Source: Priapulus caudatus
Lineage: Eukaryota; Priapulida; Priapulimorpha; Priapulimorphida; Priapulidae
Assembly: GCF_000485595.1 (NCBI RefSeq)
Contig: NW_014577343.1
Span: 255,859-282,230, forward strand
Direction of reading: 5' to 3'
DNA: 26,372 nucleotides
Position 1 is the stretch's first letter, and each line of letters starts with the position of its first letter. The notes beneath the pieces were generated by a model. That model saw only the letters and a program-made list of their open reading frames with translations. It had not been told where the DNA came from and searched no databases. Shown here piece by piece: positions 17,909 to 26,372 of this stretch. The position numbers and the translations under genes are program-made.

Positions 17909-18250
17909 GAGTGTCGGAGCGCAGGCGATTTACAACTTCAGTAAATAGATTCACAGCAGGGCCATGAGCCTGGAGCCATGAGTAAGGAAACCACTTTACC
18001 TGTCTGTCTGTACCTGTTATTTACTGCGTTTGAGGGAAAGGCACGTATTTAGTCATTGCCGTGTGTGCTGGCACGAGACCTGACAGTACACAAAGCACGC
18101 CAATTATTGACGAAGATAACTAACTCACGTGTGTTTAGTGGAATCTTTCGTCTTAATTCTCCGTTTCCCCCAAAATACTCTTTTAAGTGGCTGCAGTTTT
18201 AGGATGACGGCGACGCAAGACGGGGAACGTTAAATGCAGTGGATTATTTT
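17909..18250. other. Unassigned region
   Basis: Nothing recognisable apart from a small direct repeat around GAGCC(AT)GAG at about 17960-17985. Confidence 0.4.
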
Positions 18251-18251
18251 T

Positions 18252-18511
18252 CCTGCAAGTTTGGCCATTTCAGCATTGCTATAATTAATAGCATGTGTTT
18301 AGTTTGGATTAATAACCACAGCAAAAAATGGCTTGATAACACCGTTGTATCAGAAGAGAGACCAGAACTAATGTTTTACAAGAAGATACTTTGGCGATTT
18401 CAACATTTTTATAATTAACAGCATGTGTTCTGTTTGGATTAACAAGTACACCAAAAACTGCTCCAAAACACTGTTGTATCAGATAACTAGACAACTGGTC
18501 ATACTTGGCAC
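18252..18511. repeat. Two-copy tandem repeat, 130-bp period
   Basis: GCATGTGTTTAGTTTGGATT (18291) and a close version at 18421 mark two copies. TATAATTAA, ACCG/CTGTTGTATCAGA and the preceding TTTGGC(C/G)ATTTCA are also shared. The 69-codon minus-strand frame across it is the repeat. Confidence 0.8.
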
Positions 18512-18701
18512 AGTACATTAACTCGTGACAATTACGACACTGTTAAGATTGTTTCCTAACAGATACTTCCGGACGTCAGTGCATGGATCAGACTAGCTTA
18601 CATGCTTAGTACTAACCACACTAAACTTGCTCGGAATATGCTAAAACACCAACGTTGCGTGGAACAGCAGAAGATTTAGATAGATTCATGCAAAAGTTGA
18701 G
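18512..18701. other. Unassigned spacer
   Basis: No gene or repeat recognised before the zinc-finger fragment. Confidence 0.35.
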
Positions 18702-18932
18702 ATGTGCCCAGTGCCAGGGTGTGGGACTAAAATAAAGATGACGCATTATGCGAAACATTATGGAGAAAATCGTGCAAAGATACAGCAGTGGCAGATCTGC
18801 CCGGTGTGTTAAATAGTCAGAAAACTCAGAAACAACGATATAAACCGACACCTGGTGAGAGACCAAAACATAAATAAACCAATAAGAGTATCCACCTCAC
18901 TCCAGGTCCTACGAGTGGAAGACGAACAGTAA
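18702..18932 (+). pseudogene. C2H2 zinc-finger fragment of a retroelement-like ORF
   Basis: From ATG 18702 the frame gives CPVPGCGTKIKMTHYAKHYG, a C-x4-C...H-x3-H finger, then CPVC followed at once by TAA (18810). The same frame continues open to TAA 18930 with an NDINRHLVRD stretch that fits the second half of another finger. This suggests a two-finger nucleic-acid-binding domain broken by one stop. It lies just upstream of a coiled-coil frame at 18973 in another frame, so both may derive from one mobile-element protein. Confidence 0.45.
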
Positions 18933-18972
18933 CAGCAGCAAGATAGATAAGGAGGGAAAATATAGGTATTAG

Positions 18973-19570
18973 GGAAGGAAAGATTGGCGGAGTGAGCAGG
19001 CAGAAAGGCGAGTAGTAGACGGAGTGGAGAAAGATTGGCGCAGTGAGCAGGAAGAAAGGCGAGTAGTGGATAGAGTGGGAAGAGAAACGGCGGCAAAGGA
19101 GCGGAAGAGGGTAGCTGAAAGAATAAAGGAAGTGGCACCCCAGATCACGGGAATTTCCCGGTCGGATGTAGTAGTAGACTACAATGAAGAAGTGTTGCAA
19201 AGAGAGGGACTTAGTATTGAACAGATAGACAGACAACTATTAGAAGCTGAGAAAATGATTAAAGGACATGAGAGCGAATTTGTGACGGCGGTAGAGAATT
19301 GGAAGATGTGGAAAAATAAGGAGTTGAAGAAGATCAGGGAGCGAACGCATAAGGAAGAGATGGAGAGGAGCGCAGATGGAAAAAAAGAAAGAAGAAAAAG
19401 TCAGGAATCTGAGGAGGATAATCGAGGAGGGACAGCAGCGAGAGCAGAAGCTAGAAGAGAAGATACTGGAGCTAGAAGCAAGAGCAGCACGGATGAAGAA
19501 AGAAGCCGCACCAGAGGGATTACGTGAATATGTTAAATCTTTAATGCAGCAAATTGATAGGAAAAGTTAA
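18973..19570 (+). pseudogene. Coiled-coil protein of a retroelement, frameshifted
   Basis: The frame is open from 18973 (after TAG 18970-18972) to 19527 without a convincing ATG start; position 19024 is GTG, so it is probably 5'-truncated. It is dominated by Glu, Lys and Arg heptads. Its first 34 residues are two copies of a 17-residue unit (KDWRSEQ-ERRVVD). Near 19370 the heptad pattern moves one frame, continuing as EEKVRNLRRIIEEG and EEKILELEARAARMKKEA to TAA 19568, so one frameshift is likely. Coiled-coil proteins with zinc fingers are common as ORF1 or gag-like products of retroelements. The polypurine tract about 400 bp downstream supports an LTR element, by inference. Confidence 0.5.
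18977..19078 (+). repeat. 51-bp (17-codon) tandem duplication
   Basis: AAAGATTGGCG(G/C)AGTGAGCA occurs at 18979 and 19030. The period of 51 bp keeps the reading frame, consistent with selection or replication slippage inside a coding region. Confidence 0.85.
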
Positions 19571-19738
19571 ACGGTTTTAGATTATTAAAGTAATTTATTA
19601 GGATAGAAGTTGTAAAATATTCTTGTTTGCTAGTGATGAATGTTTCAGCAATTATAATCTAAGGTATTCGTGCTTGCTGTTAAATATTGTAATTTATTTA
19701 TTAACTCACATGAAATCGTTACTGTTATAGTTGAATCT

Positions 19739-19908
19739 GCTGTTAATACGCGTGTCATTCTATTAATAGTGTAAATTCTCGCGTCATTCTATTATATTGT
19801 TAATACGCGTGTCATTCTATCATATTATAAATTCGCGTGTCATTCAATTATATTGTAAATTCACGTGTCATTCTATGATATTGTAAATACGTGTGGGATT
19901 CTATTAAG
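19739..19908. repeat. ~30-bp minisatellite
   Basis: Six units such as GTTAATACGCGTGTCATTCT followed by ATTATATT, 28-31 bp each, diverging slightly. It lies between the coiled-coil frame and the polypurine tract. Confidence 0.9.
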
Positions 19909-19970
19909 ATTTTGGGGGTAAGAGCAGGCAGTAGTATTATAATGCGTAAGACCGATGATGGTCTTGACAA

Positions 19971-19983
19971 ACAAAGGGGGAAA
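19971..19983 (+). other. Candidate polypurine tract
   Basis: ACAAAGGGGGAAA immediately before TGTAG. This is the form of a plus-strand primer next to a 3' LTR. Confidence 0.5.
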
Positions 19984-20279
19984 TGTAGAAAGTAGTTGTA
20001 GTAGCAAGGGAGAAATAATATTTATAATGCTGGGAGGATATATGAGAGCTTTTAGTGTAGAAATTAGCTGTAGTAGCAAGGGGGAAATAGTAGTTATAAT
20101 GCTGGGTTCATTGTACGTTGTTTATATGATAAATTAAATATATATCTCTTACGTTACCAATAACGAATGTTTCTACTCTGTATCGTTGACTCTGTATTGA
20201 CACCACGGCACAATCATAGCTATCGATCTAATTTGTAGGTGGGTTTAACGCGCAGCAGTGACACGTACCCCTAGACACA
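19984..20279 (+). mobile_element. Candidate 3' LTR
   Basis: Begins TGTAGAAAG right after the polypurine tract and may end at CTAGACACA (20279). It includes an internal 73-bp duplication (19985 and 20058; GTAGTAGCAAGGG and ATAATGCTGGG in both) and an AT-rich stretch near 20130. The 5' counterpart and target duplications were not found. The right boundary is the weakest part. Confidence 0.4.
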
Positions 20280-20336
20280 GGTGGTGGTGTTATTATATAC
20301 TGTCGTGACTGTTATCAGACGATCGCTCGGCCAAAC

Positions 20337-21320
20337 TTGACAAACAGTGGACACGAGGAAAGTTTATGGATAGAGTTTGTACTTCCCAAATCTCGCTTTC
20401 TGGTCGGATCAGTGTACAGGAGTATGGAGACGGACATCAATGATGCCAGATTTATAGAATTATTGAAGCGAGCATACTCCAATCCCATGTGTGTTATGGA
20501 GGATTTTAACTATAGACATAGTGAAATATACTTGGGCTACTCTAAGCGGTGATAGACGCGGCACTGAATTCGTTGACTTAGTTCAAGACTGCTTTATGAC
20601 GCAGCATGTTGATAACCCTACCAGAGGAGACAGTATACTGAATCTAGTGTTGACAACAGAACCGCCTCTAGTAGAGAACCTACAAGTAAGAGAACATTTG
20701 AGCAACAGTGACCACAGTATAGTTACATGGGACCTGGTTGTCGAAGTAGACATTCTGACCAACCACATGGAGGTTTACAACTTGAATAAAGGGACCTATG
20801 ACAAACTGAGAGCTGACATTAGTATTGACTGGAAGTCTGAGTTAGGCGAGGATGCAGACGACTGCTGGGGGTTGTTCACCAGGAAACTGCATTTGGCAAT
20901 AGAGACAAATATCCCCAAGAAAGTGTGTCGCAGTAAGACAAAACCACTATGGGTTACTAGAACTGTAAGGAAAGCATGCCGACAGAAAAGGAAACAGTGG
21001 AGGAGATAAACTTTCCGGTTCGAGCAGAGACTATGAGCTATATAAACAGTCTCAAAACCAATCCACACACGCGGTTAAAGCTGCTAAACGCAATTTTGAG
21101 AATAAAGTGGCAAGCAACATTAAAAGTGACCCCAATAGTTTCTGGAAATATGTGAGAGGGAGGACATCTACCAAGGACCGTATTGGGCCACTAACTGACG
21201 ATTCTGGTACTGTGATAACAGATAACAAACACATGGCAATGAATTTAAATGACTATTTTGTATCTGTGTTTACTGTCGAGAACACGTCGAACATCCCTGT
21301 GCCCATACCAAAGACCTCTA
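20337..21320 (+). pseudogene. Non-LTR retrotransposon (CR1-like) endonuclease and linker fragment
   Basis: Three successive frames read as one protein: 20337-about 20520, about 20521-21009 and about 21005-21320. The first has FLVGSVYRS and EDFNYR, matching the APE-type endonuclease. The second has QHVDNPTRGDSILNLVLTTE and NSDHSIVTW, the conserved C-terminal endonuclease strands with the catalytic SDH. The third (DPNSFWKYVRGRT, DYFVSVFT) matches the linker that precedes reverse transcriptase in CR1/Jockey-clade LINEs. Frameshifts lie near 20520 and 21005. The N-terminal endonuclease residues and the entire reverse transcriptase are missing. The 3' side ends directly in satellite DNA, which is unusual because LINEs usually lose their 5' part. 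Confidence 0.85.
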
Positions 21321-22345
21321 CAGCCGCCTACCACCGGGAGAAAGAGAGGAGTTTACCGGGATGACCGTAGTGCCGCTGGAAGGTCGGCCGACGGCGGTCG
21401 CCACATAACGACCGGCCGACGTCGGACGGCGACGTAATTCGGAGAGCCGATACGTCGCAATGAGACCCAGCCGCCTACCACAGGGGGAAAGATAGAAGTA
21501 CCGGGATGACCGTAGTGCCGCTGGAAGGTCGGCCGACGGCGGTCGCCACATAACGACCGGCCGACGTCGGACGGCGACTGTAAATTGCGCGCGAGCCGTA
21601 AACGTTCGCAATGAGACGCAGTCCCAGCCGGCCTACCCACAGGCAGAAATAAGAGAAGTTTACCCGAGCCACGGGGAATGACTCCGTAGTGCCGCTGAAC
21701 AGGTCCGGCCAGACGGCGTCGCACGCCACGTAAAACGACCGGAATCCGACGTCAAAGGACGCGACGTAGATCGGTAGAGCCGTAACGTCGCCAAATGGAG
21801 ACCCAGCCGCCTACACAGGGAGTGAAAGAGAGAAGTTACCAGAGCGAACGGAGCGTCCGCGAATAAGGTCGGCCCAGGACGTCGAACCAGCGACGTAATT
21901 CGCTAGGGCCGATACGTCGCAAGGAAGACCTAAAAAGCCCGCTTACCGTGCAAAAGGACAGGAAGAAGTTAGACCGGCGACGAACGGTAGCGTCGGCTGA
22001 AATGTCGGCCGACGGCGGGTCGCCAATAAAGTGCCGACCGGGACCGAGACGTTCGGACCGGCGAGCTAATCAGAGAGCCGACCGGTCGCGAAGAGGAACC
22101 TAGCTTACCGCAAGGAAAGAAGAAGTTAACCCAGGGCGAGCGGTAGCATCTGCTGAAAGGTCGGCCGACGACGGTCCGCCATATCACCAATGCGACCCGG
22201 GCGCGACCCGTGGAACCGCGCACGTAGATTCGGAGAGCACCGAATACGTACGCAAGGAGAACCTACTCCGCTTACCGCAGAAGGCAAAGAAAGAAGTTAC
22301 GGAGCCCGGTAGTGCCGCTGAAAGGTCGGCCGCGCGTCGCCATGA
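21321..22345. repeat. ~150-bp CpG-rich satellite
   Basis: About seven units starting with CAGCCGCCTACC-like words at 21321, 21468, 21625, 21803, 21935, 22100 and 22265. The first two are the cleanest (147 bp). Shared core: GTAGTGCCGCTGGAAGGTCG and GACCGGCCGACGTCGGACGG. Each good unit has GCGACGTA facing TACGTCGC as a small hairpin. Later units carry many indels. Open frames on the minus strand are translations of the repeat. Confidence 0.9.
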
Positions 22346-22830
22346 ATGCGCCGGAATCGATGTCGAAACACGGCGATGCAAAATCGAAACTGCTACGTCA
22401 CAGGGTAGCCAAAACCTCCGACACAATGACCAAAGACGGAGAAGGCCCTACTCTCCGGTCGGAAGGAAGGAGCTGGATGGGCAATGAGAGGAATAAGCAG
22501 AAATCTCACAGCTGGAATGTAAGCTGGGGCGTGTGAAGCCTGAGGTGGCGTAAATACAAATGCTGGATGACGTCAGGACTGAGTGACGTGGGCGGCTCGC
22601 TCAGTCGACATCATAAGAAAGGGGGAACGGTAGGGAGCCGAAACTCGGAAGAACGTGACAAACAGTAAGCAAAAAGATGTACGCACAAAGAGCAATAAAA
22701 TGGAATGGGAGACAACATGATGGAAGACTTGAGGGGCTAACGGAGTGGACCAGTCGAGGGCGAACCGTAGTACACGGGAAGCAAGTAAATAGCGACAGCA
22801 GCAGCACCGGAAGAAAGCTGAAGAAGAGGA
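22346..22830. other. Unassigned purine-rich region
   Basis: No gene recognised. It contains a full CRE-type word TGACGTCA at 22568-22575 and a second TGACGTG at about 22584; relevance is unknown. A GAAAGGGGGAACGG run lies near 22617-22630. Confidence 0.35.
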
Positions 22831-24540
22831 ATGCACGCACCTAAGCCCCCGGTCCCCTCACGACGACCGGCTACGATAAAGTTCCACGAGCCCCGCCCGG
22901 CAATCACGCCTCCGAACCCGCACGCGTATGGCGTGTCGAGTAGAGTGGTCGCCGAAGGGTGGCGGCCGGAGCCGCGGAGAGGAAGGCGGACGCCGCACCA
23001 AGTGCCGGAGAGGCGAGTCCCTTGCCCCTGCCGCGCTCAGGGTCACCGTGCCGAAACGAGACAGCCGTCCGATACCGGGAGTTGACGCCGGCGAGGACAC
23101 CTCATGATCCGAGATGGCCGCCGCACAGCCGCGACCCCGCGAGGGTGCCGCCTGTTCCCCGCCCAACAAAGCGCACGGAACGCCCGCCGAGGGCACGCCA
23201 CCATTTACCGCCGCCGGCGCCGGGCGAATCACCGAGGAAAGGCGAGAAGTGACGGTCGACCACCCCGCGGCGAGGACGGCGGCCTTGTCGCGGGCGAAGA
23301 GGAGACGGAGGGAGCAGCGCGCCGTCGCATGGAGTGGCCGCCCAAAGGAATAAACAAGCAAGAGAGGCTGCCGCGGCGAGACGCTGCCGGAAGGCCGCCC
23401 TCACTGCGAAGGAGGAGGCAAGGCTCTTAGCACGTTACCAGCGGAGAAGTGAGTAAGGCCAGAGCGATGACCAACGCCGGCGGCGCAGCGGCGCGCGCAT
23501 CACACCACGGGCCTCAAAGCCGGGTGCGTCCTAAGCCCACTGGCTTCACCGCCGCGAAGCGCCGGCCCAGGCCGGTCATCAATGCTCCTGCGTCCCGACG
23601 CCGTGAGAGCCCCGACCGGCAAAGCATGCCGACACGTGAGCCCAGCCGCCCGAATGGGGCCCGCGGACGTGCCGGAGCGGCACCTCTTGGAGGTGCCCCA
23701 CTCCAGCGGCGGGGCCGTGGGTGCAGGTCGATTGGCCTGGGCGATGGCCGTGCGACCGCTCCACCTGGCACGCACGTGCCCACCGAGACGCGAATTACAC
23801 GACACGCGTTCGTGGGCCGGGGCGATGCCCTGTCGAAGGACTGCAGTTTTCCATGCCCGGAAACGATCGTGGAGGCACCGGCTGGCCATACTCCGGCGAA
23901 CACGCCGCCCAACACACTGCGGCGCGACCCCCAATCGGCGGAGAGCCGCTGACGGTACATCCGGTGGGAGGAGAACCCGTCATATCGCGAGCGGCTCTCC
24001 TCGCAGCGTAACCTCGCGGATCCCCGCTGACGGCGCCGAGGCGCTCGGCCAGGAACGACGACACCCGCGACACGCTCATCACCCTGCGTACCTGACCGCA
24101 ACGCAAGGTCGCCTTGCTCGGTCGCGTCGAGCGGCCCTGCCAATCCCGACACACGCGCAGAAACGCGACGCCAGCCAAGAGAGGCGCGATCCAGCCCGTG
24201 TGCGATCCACCATCCCGCGACAACGCACCCTAGCGGCTCACCGACGACGACGTCCCCCGCTCCGACGACACCGGGGAACCAACCGATGTCGTGCGCGGGG
24301 AGGATTCGCGGGATGTCGAGCGCCAGGCTTCGCCAGGCCGCAGATGCCACTCTAACCGCCATTCCAACCTGCGACAGGTCATGGAAGACGCCTGGCTGAT
24401 AGACGGACGACAAAGGAGCGACAGACCGCTTGCTACGGCGCAGAGCGCCCAATAAGGAGGATCTGGGTCCTACCCTGAGCGATACCGTCGACGAGACCCA
24501 GCCGAAGGCGCACCCGCATCGAGACTTCGACAGTGCGTAA
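22831..24540. other. GC-rich island with long open frames on both strands
   Basis: About 1.7 kb of strongly GC-rich sequence. Frames of 257 codons (plus, 23582-24355) and 312 codons (minus, 23514-24452) overlap almost fully, and several shorter ones exist. None shows a domain I recognise, and compositions (Arg/Ala/Pro) are those expected of random GC-rich DNA. A short plus-strand C-terminus ending DSA at TAA 24538-24540 (PNKEDLGPTLSDTVDETQPK just before it) looks more protein-like and sits next to a purine run. It could be a decayed retroelement gag region; this is uncertain. Confidence 0.35.
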
Positions 24541-24870
24541 TTAAAAATAGGGGGGATTCAATCAAGGTGTGAATTGAATATAAGTAGGGGGATTCCCCAG
24601 TGTAATTATAAATAAGGGGGGATTAAACCACGTTGATAATGTCATGTTGCGGGATAGATTCATGTAAGTTCATCCGGGGATCTAGAATGTAATTTTGTCA
24701 TCGCGGTTTAATTTAAAATTTGTAACTTTCATTCGCGTGAATTTATATGTACAAGTGTAACCATCGGGTGAGTGACGCAATTCAGGCTGACGTGTGCCCG
24801 CAGTTATTCGGTGGCTCGAAGCGCGAAAGAGCTCTTACGCGCGATGGAGGAAAGGGGCGCGATGAGTACG
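24541..24870. other. AT-rich region with repeated purine runs
   Basis: Three similar phrases, ATAGGGGGGATTCAATC (24547), AGTAGGGGGATTCC (24582) and ATAAGGGGGGATTAAACC (24612), lie within 80 bp. Any could serve as a polypurine tract ahead of candidate LTR copy B. No gene. Confidence 0.45.
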
Positions 24871-24949
24871 CGCAGCCTGATTTGTGCGCTCACAACACGG
24901 TCATGAAAGAGAGAAAGTGCGCGCACGCGCGACGACACTAAGGTCGGCT

Positions 24950-25320
24950 GCCGGAGACGCGTCAGTGTGCGCCGGCAGGCAAGGGTAAGTGGCGCCGGGG
25001 TCGAGATGTGCGCCGGCCGCGAAATACGTGTACGCCGGCGGTGCGTGTGTGCGCGCCCGCGGCGAGATAGGCGCCGGGACGAGTAAGTGCGCCGGCGGCC
25101 GAGGTATGTCGCGCGGGGGTTGCGTAGTGCGCGCGGCAGCTGAGAAATACTGGGTGCGCCGGGCGGTGACGTGGTAACGCGCGCGGCGGCGGCAGATAGG
25201 TGCGCCGGGGGTAGCGGTACCCCTGCAAGCCGCGAGAGTCAGTGTGTGCGCCCGGGGCGCGTAGTGCGCGCCCGCGGCTAGATGGTACGCGCACGGCGAG
25301 AACGCAACACAACCGCGAGG
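24950..25320. repeat. GC-rich minisatellite in copy B
   Basis: About 12-14 degenerate units of roughly 24-28 bp such as GTGCGCCGGCGGCGAGATA. It occupies the same relative place as the GC-rich minisatellite of copy A but with a different unit. Confidence 0.8.
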
Positions 25321-26085
25321 CAGGCGGCTGCTGGCACGCCGCGCGGTTGCGCACGGGATTACGTGGGGCGTTCGCCCGAGGGTGAAACGGCGAGAACAGG
25401 TAGCGCGGCTCGGAGGGACGCCGGTGCATAGCCCACATGGATAATATTCCACCCCTGCATCAGCTAGCAGCCTGCAAGGTCACCGCAATGAGACAAAGCT
25501 CGGTTTACGAAAACAAAGCGCCGCAACAATGATACTTATGTCATCTGCGCTTAGTAGTATATTTACACAGGGCCATTGTATTCTCGGTCAGGCGACTTCG
25601 CGAGTTGTGTCATTGACACCCGTGCATCAGGTATGTGGCGCAAAGCCCTGTCATTAGGGCCCTCATGCGTCTTCCAATCCCGATCTCAAGGCCATGCTGC
25701 TTGTGTGTGTACTTTGGCGTGTAAGCTTTGTCATTACCTAGAGATTGCGTCTTCACCCGCGATGGCAAAGCCAGTGCGCGGTGCGCGTGTGTACTTTGGC
25801 GCGAAGCTCTCGTTCCATTGCCTGAGAGAGGCGTCTTAAATCCGCGGTGCGCGAAGCCAGAAATAAAGCGCAACATGCGTACTTCCACGCGCGAAGGAAT
25901 TCTGCATTGGTTAATGAGAAGTGTATTGAATCCGCGGGGGGCTAATAGGAGTACTTTACAGCACACAGAGTTTAGTCAGGTAGATGGTTAAATGGGTAAA
26001 ATCGGAGTTACAATTTAGTAGAGAACGTTCAATCTGAGATATAACAAAGAGTAGGATAGTTAGTATAATCAATCACTTAAATAAC
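25321..26085. other. Interior of candidate LTR copy B, unassigned
   Basis: No gene. A loosely repeated motif of GTGTGTACTTTGGCG(T/C)G followed by AAGCT, ending GCGTCTT and TCCGCGG, occurs around 25710, 25790 and 25850-25940 and suggests old ~90-bp direct repeats. The opposite-strand frames here are not supported. Confidence 0.4.
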
Positions 26086-26372
26086 CCAGGGGGAGAAAGA
26101 GTGGAATTAGATCGGATGAATCAACCAAGGCGTGTAACCTATACGTGTTGTCACCTCCGCGAATGCGAGATGTTTTTGTGTGAAATAAACGGCTCTCTTA
26201 AGCCACTAAGCACGTATTCCCGCTTGTATATATCTCCTGTCCGAGAGCTACCATCCACGCACAACTCACGCAACTCCGCCAGACCTCGAAGAGCCGCGAA
26301 TAACCGCCGGTAGGTAAATGCAACACAACGCAACAAGGTACTATAACATCACGACTTAACGGTGAGAAAAGA

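Larger units (their letters stand above)
24876..26372 (+). mobile_element. Candidate long LTR/leader region, copy B
   Basis: Same ordered marks as copy A: CCTGATTTGTGCGC (24876-24889), GC-rich minisatellite (about 24950-25320), mixed sequence, purine run AGGGGGAGAAAGAG (about 26089-26101), AAATAAACGG (26183-26192), CATCCACGCACA (26252-26263). Similarity to copy A then continues to the end of the window (AAATAAACGG to the CATCC word is 75 bp in A and 69 bp in B). It could be the matching LTR of one element spanning about 12 kb, or a second element of the same family. Confidence 0.45.

Noticed and set aside
21318-22426. Minus-strand frames of 80-123 codons
   Set aside because: Repeated translations of the ~150-bp satellite; the same peptide phrases recur in each unit.
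23514-24452. 312-codon minus-strand frame as a gene
   Set aside because: The plus strand is open over almost the same span, composition is typical of GC-rich noise, and no motif is recognisable.

Overview
The window reads as repeat-rich, gene-poor DNA from an invertebrate animal nucleus. There are no operons, ribosome binding sites or dense reading frames. It holds broken transposons of several eukaryotic classes, many mini- and microsatellites, vertebrate-type TTAGGG repeats inside a small transposon, a non-LTR retrotransposon endonuclease fragment, and fossil pieces of a negative-strand RNA virus polymerase. A marine mollusc (bivalve-like) would fit, but that is inference. Many tandem repeat units differ by single-base insertions or deletions and there is a 25-N gap at 14632-14656, so residual long-read error is likely and some frameshifts may be technical.

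Layout. 1-1545: two blocks of a 28-bp minisatellite. 2380-2610: purine-rich simple repeats. 2744-3630: the longest credible reading frame (268 codons), a Cys-rich protein of unknown function with a frameshifted coiled-coil tail and a nearby partial self-duplication. 3720-5145: a ~70-bp satellite interrupted by a 612-bp foldback transposon with an exact 9-bp target duplication. 5643-5774: a THAP zinc-finger fragment. 6822-7164: a nested pair of inverted-repeat elements, the inner one carrying TTAGGG repeats; a second inner copy lies in opposite orientation at 9946-10153. 7196-8043: a possible minus-strand LTR element 3' end. 8073-8114: a perfect 42-bp palindrome at the edge of a second ~70-bp satellite block (8110-8660). 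9417-9890: a two-copy 239-bp tandem repeat. 10230-12440: more than 2 kb of GT/CT and GTGC-type simple sequence.

12960-14440 and 24870-26372 share a colinear set of marks (a common word, a GC-rich minisatellite, a polyadenylation-like word and downstream homology) and are probably two related LTR regions. Between them lie two related L-polymerase fossils (about 15960-16625 and 17557-17908) with a candidate LTR plus primer binding site between them, a C2H2/coiled-coil element ORF followed by a polypurine tract and candidate LTR (18702-20279), a LINE endonuclease fragment (20337-21315) that runs directly into a ~150-bp CpG-rich satellite (21321-22345), and a GC-rich island of unknown nature (22830-24540).

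No intact host gene, tRNA, rRNA or CRISPR array was recognised. The region behaves as a graveyard where transposons, satellites and a viral fossil have been inserted into one another.
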